Source: Endomicrobium sp.
Lineage (GTDB): Bacteria; Elusimicrobiota; Endomicrobiia; Endomicrobiales; Endomicrobiaceae
Direction of reading: 5' to 3'
Length of the DNA: 64,000 bases
Assembly: GCA_031273925.1 (NCBI GenBank)
Contig: JAISQW010000004.1
Location: 26,158-90,157 of the forward strand
A program made the translations under genes and the position numbers. The notes under the pieces were generated by a model. That model was not told where the DNA came from. It searched no databases and saw only the letters and a program-made list of their open reading frames with translations. This document shows positions 55,057 to 63,292 of the stretch, piece after piece. Each line of letters starts with the position of its first letter. Positions within the stretch are counted from its first letter, which is position 1.

Positions 55057-56293
55057 TCGTTTTAAATTAACAGTATTTGTAACAGTAGGAATTTTTACAA
55101 TATTTTTTTCTATTATTCTTATAAGTAATTTTTCATTAAGATCAACCTATAATGTATATGTTATAACTGATAACGCTTTTGGAATTGTTAAAAATACTAA
55201 AGTTAAAATGGCTGGAGTTGATATTGGTACTTTAAATAAAATTTTTCTAGATAAATCTAAAGCAAAATTAAAACTTTCAATAAACAAAAAAGTTGTTTTG
55301 TATAAAAATGCTTCTGCTAAAATTATGTCAATGGGAATTTTTGGAAATAAATATATTGAAATAATTCCTGGTGATTCAAATTTTAATATTCTAAGAAATG
55401 GAGAATCTATAATTGAACCATGTGAAAATTTATCTTTAGAAAACATTTTAATTGATGCTACAAAAAAAATCAACAAAATTTTTTGTAATGAAAAAAACAA
55501 TTATACAATAGAAAACCTTTTTAACATTATATCTTTTCTTAAAGATATTACAAATAATATTGCAAATCAAAATGATAAAATATCCAATATAATCAATAAT
55601 TTTGACAAATTTTCTGCAGATCTTGCAACTTTTTCTAAAGATGGCAAGCAAAATTTAATTGATACTATATTATTGATTAAGAATTTTTCAGCTCAATTAA
55701 ATATGTTAATTACTAAAATATCCAATGAAAATGGATTAATACAAACTATCATTAATGATAAACAGTTGGGGAATAATTTAAAGGAAACTGTGATATCTGC
55801 AAAAGAAGCTATGATGAATTTTAATTGTAAAATTAAAGAAATGAAAAAATTAAATTGGGATTATTTAGTTGAATATAATATCAAGGATAAAGAAATTAAA
55901 AATAATTTTGGTCTTACAGCCTCAACTCCTAAAAAATTTTATCATGTTGGTATGTCAAATATTTATAACCATGAATATTATTCATCTAGTAATTTGAAAA
56001 AAGCAAATATTAACAAACTAAATGTGTTGTTAGGTTTTAAGTTAGAAGGGATGCAAATTTATGGAGGTATAATGAATGGTAAAATAGGAGTAGGATTAGG
56101 TTATCATTTTTCACATTTACATATACCTTATAAATTCATATCTTCAAATTTGAACATATATAAAAAAGATTATAGTCTTGCAATTGATGTTGTTGTAAAA
56201 TTTAAATTATTTAAATGGTTTTCAACAGGTATTATGATAGAAAATATTACTTATAAACCTAGCATTGAGCCTTATTTAAAATTCAAATTTTAA
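55037..56293 (+). CDS. mlaD: MCE-domain protein MlaD
   Basis: The 418-residue protein has one N-terminal membrane helix (about residues 10-30) and then an MCE domain: YVITDNAFGIVKNTKVKMAGVDIGTLNKI and GNKYIEIIPGD. A helical region follows, then a beta-rich C-terminal part with repeated GLGYHF/LNIYKKDY-type strands. It is longer than E. coli MlaD (183 residues); the extended form is common in other phyla. MCE proteins carry lipids across the periplasm as hexameric rings. ATG 55037 and ATG 55046 are both possible starts. Confidence 0.88.
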   Translation: MKNMISDRFKLTVFVTVGIFTIFFSIILISNFSLRSTYNVYVITDNAFGIVKNTKVKMAGVDIGTLNKIFLDKSKAKLKLSINKKVVLYKNASAKIMSMGIFGNKYIEIIPGDSNFNILRNGESIIEPCENLSLENILIDATKKINKIFCNEKNNYTIENLFNIISFLKDITNNIANQNDKISNIINNFDKFSADLATFSKDGKQNLIDTILLIKNFSAQLNMLITKISNENGLIQTIINDKQLGNNLKETVISAKEAMMNFNCKIKEMKKLNWDYLVEYNIKDKEIKNNFGLTASTPKKFYHVGMSNIYNHEYYSSSNLKKANINKLNVLLGFKLEGMQIYGGIMNGKIGVGLGYHFSHLHIPYKFISSNLNIYKKDYSLAIDVVVKFKLFKWFSTGIMIENITYKPSIEPYLKFKF

Positions 56294-56382
56294 TGATTAA
56301 AAGTTGAATTTATTTTTTAGATTTTTTAGAATTACGTTGTATTTTTTTACAATGATCATATTTTTTTTGATTTGAAAAATTG

Positions 56383-57750
56383 ATGATAAAACAAAAAACA
56401 ATATTTTTATGCCAGCGGTGTAATCATGAATTCATCCAGTGGTTCGGTCGATGTCCAGAATGTGAATCATGGAATAGTTTTATTGAAGAAAAAAAAGTTT
56501 CTAAAATAAAACTAGATTTTGTTCCATCAAAAGTATTCAAATTAAATGAAATTTCATACAAGAATTTTCCAAGGTATAAAACAAAAATAAAAGAGTTTGA
56601 TAACATGCTTGGAGGAGGTATTGTCCCTGGATCTTTAACACTTTTAGGAGGTGCTCCTGGAATTGGCAAATCAACATTAATGTTGCATATATCGGATGCT
56701 CTAGGAGAAACAAATGTAGTTCTTTATGTATCTGGCGAAGAATCTCCTTTGCAAATTAAATCTCGAGCGGAGCGTTTGAAAATAAAGAAAGATAATATTT
56801 ATTTAGCTTCTGAAACAAATCTGAAAAATATTGTAAATATTGTGGAGCAAATAAAACCAAAATTTTTAATTATAGATTCAATTCAGACAACTTATAATCC
56901 TGAGCTAATAGGCGGTCCTGGTACGATTAGACAAGTAAAGGATGTAGCTATGGAACTTTTAAAAGTTTCTAAATTAAAAAATATAAGTGTTTTTCTTTTA
57001 GGACACGTTACAAAAGATGGGAATTTAGCTGGCCCCAGGATTTTAGAACACATTGTCGATACTGTATTATATTTTGAAAACGAAAGCAAACATATGTATA
57101 GAGTTTTAAGATCTTATAAAAATAGATTTGGTCCTACAAGCGAAATAGGTATTTTTAAAATTGACCATTCAGGTATTCATGAAGTTTTAAATCCATCTTT
57201 TATTTTTTTAGAAGAACGAGTGGTGAATGTTGCTGGAAATATTGTTACAGTTGCAATGGAAGGAACAAGGCCAATCCTTTTAGAAATTCAAGCTTTGGTA
57301 TCTAAAACTGCCTTTGGATTACCACGCAGAATGGTTTCTGGATATGATATAAACCGTATCATAATACTTATAGCTGTACTAGAAAAGAAATTAAAATTGC
57401 CACTAGAAGTTAGAGATATTTTTGTGAATATAGCAGGTGGAGTTAGAGTTAAAGAAACTTCAGCTGATTTAGCTATTGCTTGTGCAATATTATCTGCAAA
57501 CACAGGATTGATATATCCTAAAGATATTATAGTTTTCGGTGAAATAGGTTTATCTGGTGAAATAAGGTCAGTGTTATTTGCTACGGAGAGACTTTTAGAA
57601 GCAGAAAAGCTTGGATTCAAAAAAGCACTAATTCCAAAAGGCAATATTAAGAATTTATCATATAAAGGTAGTATGGAAATCTTTGAAACATGTAACTTTG
57701 AAAAAGCAATTGTAATTTTGAAAAAATTAAGTTATAAAAAAACTAACTAA
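56383..57750 (+). CDS. radA: DNA repair protein RadA
   Basis: RadA drives branch migration at recombination intermediates. The 455-residue protein has an N-terminal zinc finger (CQRCNHEF...GRCPECESW), RecA-like ATPase with Walker A GGAPGIGKSTLML, the RadA-specific KNRFG in SYKNRFGPTSEIG, and a C-terminal Lon-like domain (NIAGGVRVKETSADLAIACAILSA). ATG 56383 is used; TTG 56380 just before it is an alternative. The end overlaps gmhA on the opposite strand by eight bases. Confidence 0.96.
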   Translation: MIKQKTIFLCQRCNHEFIQWFGRCPECESWNSFIEEKKVSKIKLDFVPSKVFKLNEISYKNFPRYKTKIKEFDNMLGGGIVPGSLTLLGGAPGIGKSTLMLHISDALGETNVVLYVSGEESPLQIKSRAERLKIKKDNIYLASETNLKNIVNIVEQIKPKFLIIDSIQTTYNPELIGGPGTIRQVKDVAMELLKVSKLKNISVFLLGHVTKDGNLAGPRILEHIVDTVLYFENESKHMYRVLRSYKNRFGPTSEIGIFKIDHSGIHEVLNPSFIFLEERVVNVAGNIVTVAMEGTRPILLEIQALVSKTAFGLPRRMVSGYDINRIIILIAVLEKKLKLPLEVRDIFVNIAGGVRVKETSADLAIACAILSANTGLIYPKDIIVFGEIGLSGEIRSVLFATERLLEAEKLGFKKALIPKGNIKNLSYKGSMEIFETCNFEKAIVILKKLSYKKTN

Positions 57751-58318
57751 AAAAAATATATTCTTCGACGATATTTGCAATAATATGTATTAATAACATA
57801 TGAGATTCTTGTGTTGTTGATGTAACAGATGATGGAGAACAATAACAAATGTCGCACATGTTTTTCATTTTTCCTCCTGTTATGTTAGTCATACCTATTA
57901 TAAACATTTTTAGTTTTTTTGCACAATCTAAAGCTTTTATAATATTTTTCGAATTTCCGCTTGTAGACATTGCAATAAGTACATCACCTTTTTCAGCAAA
58001 AGCTTCAATTTGTCTACTAAAAGAGTGATCATAACCAATATCATTACCTATAGCTGTTATTGTTGATATGTTTTCCGATAAAGCAATTGATGGTAAAGCC
58101 TTTCTATTTTTTTCGAAACGCACTATCATTTCAGCAACGAAATGAGATGCATCAGCATTAGATCCTCCATTTCCACAAATTATTGTTTTTTTTTTATTTC
58201 TATAAGTTTCAACAATTTTAATTGCAATATTATAAATGCAATCAATTTGTTTTTTTTTTAACATTTTTTTTTTAACATTTATACTTCTATTTATTATGGC
58301 TTTAATCATTTTTTTCAT
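57743..58318 (-). CDS. gmhA: Phosphoheptose (sedoheptulose-7-phosphate) isomerase
   Basis: GmhA converts sedoheptulose-7-phosphate to heptose-7-phosphate, the entry step of LPS heptose synthesis. The 191-residue SIS-domain protein has ICGNGGSNADASHFVAEM with the catalytic glutamate, IAMSTSGNSKNIIKAL, and the C-terminal histidine in ESHMLLIHIIANIVEEY. It complements rfaE1 and hldD at the start of the window, although it lies about 57 kb away and on the other strand, at the end of the acc operon. Confidence 0.93.
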   Translation of the reverse strand: MKKMIKAIINRSINVKKKMLKKKQIDCIYNIAIKIVETYRNKKKTIICGNGGSNADASHFVAEMIVRFEKNRKALPSIALSENISTITAIGNDIGYDHSFSRQIEAFAEKGDVLIAMSTSGNSKNIIKALDCAKKLKMFIIGMTNITGGKMKNMCDICYCSPSSVTSTTQESHMLLIHIIANIVEEYIFFS

Positions 58319-58321
58319 AAT

Positions 58322-59683
58322 TTAGTATTCTTGTTGCTTACCAAAAATATATCTCGAAAGAAAATTAGTACTTACAGTGCCTTTACGAAACCTTATATTT
58401 GACATAATTTTTTCATGTAAAGATATAGTGGTTTTTATACCTTCTACATAAATTTCACATAAAGCTCTTTGCATTCTTACAATTGCTTCATTTCTATCTG
58501 ATCCAAAAGCAATTATTTTTATAATTAAACTATCATAATAATGTGGTATTATGTATCCAGAATAAATATATGTATCCAATCTAATTCCTGGTCCTCCTGG
58601 TAAATACAATTTTGTTATTTTTCCTGATGAGGGAAGAAAATCTTTATTTGGATCTTCTGCATTTATTCTACATTCTATAGAATGTCCTAAAATTTTTACT
58701 TTTTCAGAAAATATGGAAAGTTTATACCCTGCAGCAAGTTTTATTTGTTCTTTTACCAAATCTATCCCTGTAACCATTTCTGTAATAGAGTGTTCAACCT
58801 GAATTCTAGTATTCATTTCTATGAAATAGAAGTGGTTTTTTTGATCAACTAAGAATTCCACTGTACCAACTGTTACATATTTAATTGCACGTGCTATATT
58901 TTTTGCTATTTTCCCCATTTTTCTTCTTAGTGTTTCATTTATTAATAAAGAAGGACTTTCTTCTACAAATTTTTGATGTTTCTTTTGTATAGAACAATCT
59001 CTTTCAGGTAAAAACGCAATTTTGCCATATTTATCTGCAAGAATTTGAAATTCTATATGGTGAGGTTCATGAATATACTTTTCTATATACACACCAGAAT
59101 TACCAAAAATTGCCTTCGCTTCTGTTTGAGCTATTAGTATAGCATTTTGCAATGTTTCTTCTGAAATAACTATCCTCATACCCTTTCCACCACCACCAGA
59201 TGTAGCTTTAACAATAACAGGATATCCTATTGCTTTTGCAATATCAAAAACTTTAGAACTATTTGAATTTATAAGTTCATTTGATCCTGGTATTGTTGGT
59301 ATGCCAAGTTTTTTCATAAATTTTATTGCTGAAATTTTATCACTCATTTGTTTCATCGATTCTTTTGATGGCCCAATAAATTTAATACCGCATGCTTCAC
59401 AAACTTCAGCAAAATATATATTTTCAGATAAAAAACCATATCCTGGATGAATTGCTTCAGCACCTGATATTTCTGCAGCTGCTATAATACTCGGAATATT
59501 TAAATAACTTTCAGATGCAGTAGCATGACCTATACATATAGTTTGGTCAGCAAGTTTCACATGCATACTTTCCCTATCTATTTCTGAATGAATAGCAATA
59601 GTTTTAACATTTAATTCTTTACATGCTCTTATGATTCTACAAGCTATTTCACCTCTATTTGCAATTAAAATTTTTTTAAACAT
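58322..59683 (-). CDS. accC: Biotin carboxylase (acetyl-CoA carboxylase subunit)
   Basis: AccC carboxylates biotin on AccB with ATP and bicarbonate. The 453-residue protein starts FKKILIANRGEIACRIIRACKEL. It has HPGYGFLSEN, the glycine loop SGGGGKGMRIV, FLPERDCSIQKKHQK, and FIEMNTRIQVEHSITEMVTGIDLV. The length is normal. It lies 35 bases downstream of accB. The accA/accD carboxyltransferase genes are not in the window. Confidence 0.96.
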   Translation of the reverse strand: MFKKILIANRGEIACRIIRACKELNVKTIAIHSEIDRESMHVKLADQTICIGHATASESYLNIPSIIAAAEISGAEAIHPGYGFLSENIYFAEVCEACGIKFIGPSKESMKQMSDKISAIKFMKKLGIPTIPGSNELINSNSSKVFDIAKAIGYPVIVKATSGGGGKGMRIVISEETLQNAILIAQTEAKAIFGNSGVYIEKYIHEPHHIEFQILADKYGKIAFLPERDCSIQKKHQKFVEESPSLLINETLRRKMGKIAKNIARAIKYVTVGTVEFLVDQKNHFYFIEMNTRIQVEHSITEMVTGIDLVKEQIKLAAGYKLSIFSEKVKILGHSIECRINAEDPNKDFLPSSGKITKLYLPGGPGIRLDTYIYSGYIIPHYYDSLIIKIIAFGSDRNEAIVRMQRALCEIYVEGIKTTISLHEKIMSNIRFRKGTVSTNFLSRYIFGKQQEY

Positions 59684-59718
59684 TTACTTTATCTTTTTAT
59701 CTCCTATAAATTAAAAAT

Positions 59719-60174
59719 CTATTTTTTATTGCTGTTTGTATCTATTAAAAACAATTTCTGTCCATATTCAATTGGTTGTTTATTTGTAATTAAGACTTTT
59801 ACTATTTTACCATTGATATTAGAAAGGATATCTTTTATAATTTTCATTGCTTCAATTTGTCCAATTTTTTGGCCTATCACTACATTATCACCTTCCTTTA
59901 AAAAAGAAGATCGATTATTATTTTTTACGCTAATGAAAGTACCTACCATTGTTGATTTGATTTCTATAATATTTTGTTTTTTGCTATCTTCATTATTTTT
60001 TTCTAAAATTTTATTTTTATTAAGCAAATCCTCATCAACAGCACATGTATCTTTTACATGTTTTACATTCATTCTTTTTATATAAAAAGAACTATTGTTA
60101 CTTTCATATAACACTTCTTCAATATCCGTATCTTTTATTGTTTTTATAAAAATTTTAATTTCTTGCAAATCCAT
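59719..60174 (-). CDS. accB: Biotin carboxyl carrier protein of acetyl-CoA carboxylase
   Basis: This 151-residue protein has an N-terminal helical part (MDLQEIKIFIKTIKDTDIEEV), a linker, and a C-terminal biotinyl domain. IGQIEAMKIIKDI carries the acceptor lysine (about Lys111), and the thumb-type segment MVGTFISVKNNNRSSFLKEGDNV lies before it. The usual proline/alanine-rich linker is replaced by a lysine/asparagine/glutamate-rich one, as expected from base composition. ATG 60174 is chosen with AAGGA eight bases upstream. Confidence 0.94.
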   Translation of the reverse strand: MDLQEIKIFIKTIKDTDIEEVLYESNNSSFYIKRMNVKHVKDTCAVDEDLLNKNKILEKNNEDSKKQNIIEIKSTMVGTFISVKNNNRSSFLKEGDNVVIGQKIGQIEAMKIIKDILSNINGKIVKVLITNKQPIEYGQKLFLIDTNSNKK

Positions 60175-60195
60175 ATAAATTATCCTTATAAACAA

Positions 60196-60753
60196 TTAAA
60201 CTCTTTCTATATATTCACCAGTTCGTGTATCCACTTTTATTTTATCACCATCTTTTATGAAAAGTGGCACACGAATATAAAACCCAGTTTCTAGTTTTGC
60301 TTTTTTTGTGAGATTTGAAACAGAATCACCTTTAATACCTGGATCAGTTTGAATTATAGTCATCTCTACAATTATAGGGAGATCTACACTAATAAGTTTG
60401 TTTTCAAGATACACAACATCTACTATAATATTTTCTTTTAAAAAATTTAACATTTTACCTAACATGTTATAAGGAATACTTATTTCCTCATAGGTATTTA
60501 CATCTATAAAATTAAGATTTGACCCTTTTCTATATAAAAATTGTTTTTTTACCCTTGTAACATTTAAAACTACAAATTTCTCGCCTGTTTTAAAAGTACG
60601 TTCTATTATTCCACCCTTTTTTAAATGTTTAAGTTTAACTCTCATTATTGATCCACCCTTACCAGGCTTATGATTTTGAAACCATATAATTTGATAAGGC
60701 TCATTGTTAACTAAAATATTCATGCCTTTTTTAAAACTAGATGTTGATATCAC
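60196..60753 (-). CDS. efp: Translation elongation factor P
   Basis: EF-P relieves ribosome stalling at polyproline. The 185-residue protein has the three OB-type domains: KKGMNILVNNEPYQI, FQNHKPGKGGSIMRVKLKHL, and the C-terminal GDSVSNLTKKAKLETGFYIRVPLFIKDGDKIKVDTRTGEYIERV. Lys32 in KPGKGGS is at the tip that is modified in many species. GTG 60753 is chosen because it gives the family N-terminus (MISTSSFKKG) and has GGAG six bases upstream. TTG 60765 is an alternative. Confidence 0.95.
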   Translation of the reverse strand: MISTSSFKKGMNILVNNEPYQIIWFQNHKPGKGGSIMRVKLKHLKKGGIIERTFKTGEKFVVLNVTRVKKQFLYRKGSNLNFIDVNTYEEISIPYNMLGKMLNFLKENIIVDVVYLENKLISVDLPIIVEMTIIQTDPGIKGDSVSNLTKKAKLETGFYIRVPLFIKDGDKIKVDTRTGEYIERV

Positions 60754-60768
60754 ATTCTTCTCCAAATT

Positions 60769-61818
60769 TTAGTAAACTGCTGAAGTTAACACTTCACAAT
60801 AATTTTCTTTTACCAATATTATATCTTCAATTCTTATCCCAAATTTATTATCAATGTAAATACCAGGCTCAATAGCAAGAATCATTCCATTTAAAAAAAC
60901 ACCATTAATTGCTGATGTCAGTATTGGTGTTTCATGAACTTCCAAACCTATTCCATGTCCAATAACATGTATCAAATTATCTTCGTATCCTGCATTTTTT
61001 ATTTCATTTCTAGATATTTTATCTGCAATAGATAAAGAAACACCACTTCTAATTGCCTTTATGAGAGAATCTAAAGAATTTTTTACAACATTCCAAATCT
61101 TATTTCTCTTTACGTCAAGTCTACCTAAAAAATAAGTACGAGTCAAATCAGAACAATAACCATTATATACACATCCCAGATCAATTGTTACTATATCATT
61201 TTTTGTTATTTTTCTTTTTGAACTTTTATGATGGGGATTTGTAGAATTTATTCCAGAAGCTACTATTGGAATGAAACTCTCTTTTACTTTATTTTTGGCA
61301 AATAATTCTAAAATTCTATAATGAATATCAAGTTCACTTATATTAAATCTTAATTCCTCTTTAATTATATTACATATTTTAGATGCTATTTTACATGACA
61401 TTTTTATATTTTTTATTTCTTTATTATTTTTTATTATACGTGTATTTTCTAAAATACCAGCTTTTTTAATAATATGAATTTTCCTTTGATTTAATATTTC
61501 TTCTAGAAGAAAAAATTTTTGGGTATTAATATATTTTATGTCAACTAATATATGGTTAGATTTATGTTGTTCTAAAATATCGATAAGAGCTTTATAAAGT
61601 GATTTTTTTCTGCATATATTTATTTTAGTTTCCCATGATTTTTTTTCAAATTGTTTTTTTATAGTGTTACTCAAACATATTGCATATATTTCAGTTTTTA
61701 CAAATAAAAGCCATCCATCAAATTCTATTTTAGATAAATAAAAAATTTCTATAGAACTTGTAAAAAGGACAGCTTCAATTTTATATTTTTCAAACAAAGA
61801 TTTAATTTTTTTAATCAT
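60769..61818 (-). CDS. pepQ: Xaa-Pro aminopeptidase (M24 family)
   Basis: The 349-residue protein has an N-terminal creatinase-like domain and a C-terminal pita-bread fold. The metal ligands are complete: VTIDLGCVYNGYCSDLTRTYF (two aspartates), IGHGIGLEVHE (histidine), LAIEPGIY and GIRIEDIILV (two glutamates). Members release N-terminal residues before proline or cleave Xaa-Pro dipeptides, and the two activities cannot be separated here. It is the first gene of the pepQ-efp-accB-accC-gmhA series. The pepQ-efp-accB-accC order is common in many bacteria. Confidence 0.92.
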   Translation of the reverse strand: MIKKIKSLFEKYKIEAVLFTSSIEIFYLSKIEFDGWLLFVKTEIYAICLSNTIKKQFEKKSWETKINICRKKSLYKALIDILEQHKSNHILVDIKYINTQKFFLLEEILNQRKIHIIKKAGILENTRIIKNNKEIKNIKMSCKIASKICNIIKEELRFNISELDIHYRILELFAKNKVKESFIPIVASGINSTNPHHKSSKRKITKNDIVTIDLGCVYNGYCSDLTRTYFLGRLDVKRNKIWNVVKNSLDSLIKAIRSGVSLSIADKISRNEIKNAGYEDNLIHVIGHGIGLEVHETPILTSAINGVFLNGMILAIEPGIYIDNKFGIRIEDIILVKENYCEVLTSAVY

Positions 61819-61828
61819 TTTTAATCAC

Positions 61829-61858
61829 TTGACAATTAAATTACTTATTTATTATACT
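61829..61858 (+). promoter_or_regulatory. Promoter of cspA
   Basis: TTGACA (61829-61834), an 18-base spacer and TATACT (61853-61858). The expected transcript has a leader of about 70 bases that holds a 7-bp hairpin (61896-61915). Its -10 box overlaps the -10 box of the divergent pepQ promoter. Confidence 0.78.
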
Positions 61859-61879
61859 GCTTAAGCATTCACGATACAA
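61851..61879 (-). promoter_or_regulatory. Promoter of pepQ-efp-accBC-gmhA
   Basis: On the minus strand TTGTAT (61874-61879), a 17-base spacer and a perfect TATAAT (61851-61856) direct transcription towards pepQ. The -10 box shares positions 61853-61856 with that of cspA on the other strand. Confidence 0.7.
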
Positions 61880-61895
61880 GTGATTGTAATTTAGT

Positions 61896-61915
61896 TATTC
61901 GCTTTTTTGCGAATA
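61896..61915 (+). promoter_or_regulatory. Hairpin in the cspA leader
   Basis: TATTCGC and GCGAATA form a perfect 7-bp stem around six Ts, ending seven bases before the AAGGAG ribosome site. Cold-shock leaders often carry temperature-sensitive structures; that function here is inference. Confidence 0.5.
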
Positions 61916-61936
61916 GAAATAAAAGGAGTTGTAGTA

Positions 61937-62140
61937 ATGGCACAAGGTAAAGTAAAGTGGTTTAATGATCAGAAAGGGTATGGATTTATTTCTAATGATG
62001 ATGGATCAGGCGATGTTTTTGCACATTATTCAGCAATCCAATCTGAAGGCTTTAAGTCGTTAGCAGAGGGAGATAGTGTTGAGTTTGAAGTTGTGAATTC
62101 TGACAAAGGTCCTAAAGCATCGAACATAAAGAAAATTTAA
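61937..62140 (+). CDS. cspA: Cold-shock protein (CspA family)
   Basis: This 67-residue nucleic-acid chaperone has an OB fold with RNP1 KGYGFI and RNP2 DVFAHY, start [18 protein letters not shown] and the [12 protein letters not shown] segment. It melts RNA structures at low temperature or acts as a general RNA chaperone. ATG 61937 has AAGGAG about nine bases upstream. An in-frame start at 61907 would add ten residues, and the upstream sequence is part of the leader. It is followed by a strong terminator. Its G+C content is visibly higher than its surroundings. Confidence 0.97.
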   Translation: MAQGKVKWFNDQKGYGFISNDDGSGDVFAHYSAIQSEGFKSLAEGDSVEFEVVNSDKGPKASNIKKI

Positions 62141-62157
62141 AACACTTAATACAACAG

Positions 62158-62194
62158 AAAAGGGCATTGAAGAATTTTCTTCAATGCCCTTTTT
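62158..62194 (+). terminator. Rho-independent terminator, probably bidirectional
   Basis: AAAAGGGCATTGAAGA and TCTTCAATGCCCTTTT are perfect complements around a four-base loop, with A- and T-runs on the two sides. It ends cspA on the plus strand and could also stop the tRNA-Met transcript from the other side. It is the clearest terminator in the window. Confidence 0.92.
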
Positions 62195-62247
62195 GCTTGC
62201 TCTTAAAGGAATAAAAAAAACATATTAAAACAAGTATCATATCAAAA

Positions 62248-62319
62248 TAGCGGCGGTAGGATTTGAACCTACGACCTGAGGCTTATGAATCCTCTGCTCT
62301 GCCACTGAGCTACACCGCC
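62248..62319 (-). tRNA. tRNA-Met (anticodon CAU; elongator-type likely)
   Basis: On the minus strand the acceptor GGCGGTG pairs with CGCCGCT (with G-U at the first and sixth pairs). The D-arm GCTC...GAGC and T-arm GTAGG-TTCAAAT-CCTAC are intact, and the anticodon loop TTCATAA gives CAU. The last anticodon-stem pair is an A-G mismatch. The stem lacks the three G-C pairs of initiators, so this is probably elongator tRNA-Met. A lysidine-modified tRNA-Ile2 cannot be ruled out. No CCA is encoded. Confidence 0.88.
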
Positions 62320-62410
62320 TTATTTATTAAAACATGTTATATTTTTTAATTTTAAAAGTCAAAATAACATAGTTTCTGATAATTTACATATTTTCATTGC
62401 AAATTTTTCT

Positions 62411-62419
62411 TGTTATAAT
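62411..62419 (+). promoter_or_regulatory. Extended -10 promoter of folK
   Basis: TGTTATAAT is an extended -10 box (TG-N-TATAAT). No -35 at a standard distance is evident. The leader before ATG 62439 would be about 12 bases. Confidence 0.45.
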
Positions 62420-62438
62420 ATGATAAAAGATGATAGAA

Positions 62439-62969
62439 ATGAAGAATGTTGCATATTTAGGTCTTGGATCGAATATTGGTAATAGAATAAAAAATATTTT
62501 TTATGCCTTATCTTTTTTAAGAGATAATTCATTTATCAGTATTAATGATATTTCTTCTTTTTATGAAACTTCTCCTGTTGGTTATAAACAAAAATATTTC
62601 TACAATGCTGTGATTAAAGTTTATGTTAATATTGAACCTCATGATTTATTATTGTATGTAAAACAAATAGAATATACATTAGGAAGAAAGAAAAAATTAA
62701 GATGGGGTCCACGAATTATTGATATTGATATTTTATTTTTTGGTAATAGAATTATTAATGATATCAATTTAACTATCCCTCACAAGGAAATAGAGAACAG
62801 ACTTTTCGTTTTAATTCCTTTAAATGAAATATCTTCTAATTTTGTGCATCCTATTTTAAATAAAAAGATCTCTGATATTTTAATTAATAGATTACAAATA
62901 CTCAGATATCAAAATCAAAAAATAAAAACTGTGATAAATAAACTGAGAATTATAAAAAAGTTAGTATAA
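62439..62969 (+). CDS. folK: 2-amino-4-hydroxy-6-hydroxymethyldihydropteridine diphosphokinase
   Basis: FolK pyrophosphorylates the pterin in folate synthesis. The 176-residue protein has YLGLGSNIGNR at the start, FYETSPVGYKQKYFYNAVIK, the signature RWGPRIIDIDILFF with its two metal-binding aspartates, and IPHKEIENRLFVLIPLNEI. ATG 62439 gives the family start; ATG 62430 adds three residues. folP, folB and folE are not in the window. With fau and gcvT it indicates an active folate system. Confidence 0.93.
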   Translation: MKNVAYLGLGSNIGNRIKNIFYALSFLRDNSFISINDISSFYETSPVGYKQKYFYNAVIKVYVNIEPHDLLLYVKQIEYTLGRKKKLRWGPRIIDIDILFFGNRIINDINLTIPHKEIENRLFVLIPLNEISSNFVHPILNKKISDILINRLQILRYQNQKIKTVINKLRIIKKLV

Positions 62970-63292
62970 CTGTTTTTATGATGTTTTTATGATGTTTTTA
63001 TGATATTATATAATTACTTATAAATACTATTTTATCACTAAATAAAAGCAAAACATAAATAAAAATTGTAAATTTTTGATTTTTTGTGTATTGATTTATT
63101 TTATAGAATAACTTAAATTTTCTATTAGATTTAAATATTTAATTTATAATTTTACTTTTTATAACACCTAAAATATGCCAAAAAATTCCTGAAAAACAAA
63201 ATTCATTAACTAAAACTAGTTACATTATTAATTTCAGTTAGTTAATAGCAAAAAATATATTATAGGAATAAAATAGTAAAACAGATACTTGA
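62970..63292. other. Intergenic region with tandem repeat, no gene seen
   Basis: The 323 bases between folK and the transporter gene hold no supported reading frame. Positions 62972-63004 are a perfect 3 x 11-bp tandem repeat. An 8-bp inverted repeat (TTAACTAA at 63206-63213 with TTAGTTAA at 63238-63245) lies about 50-90 bases beyond the transporter's stop and may end its transcript. The rest is A+T-rich without recognisable signals. Confidence 0.6.
62972..63004. repeat. 11-bp tandem repeat, three copies
   Basis: GTTTTTATGAT occurs three times without interruption, immediately after the folK stop. Such repeats vary in copy number by slippage. It is not coding. Confidence 0.9.
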
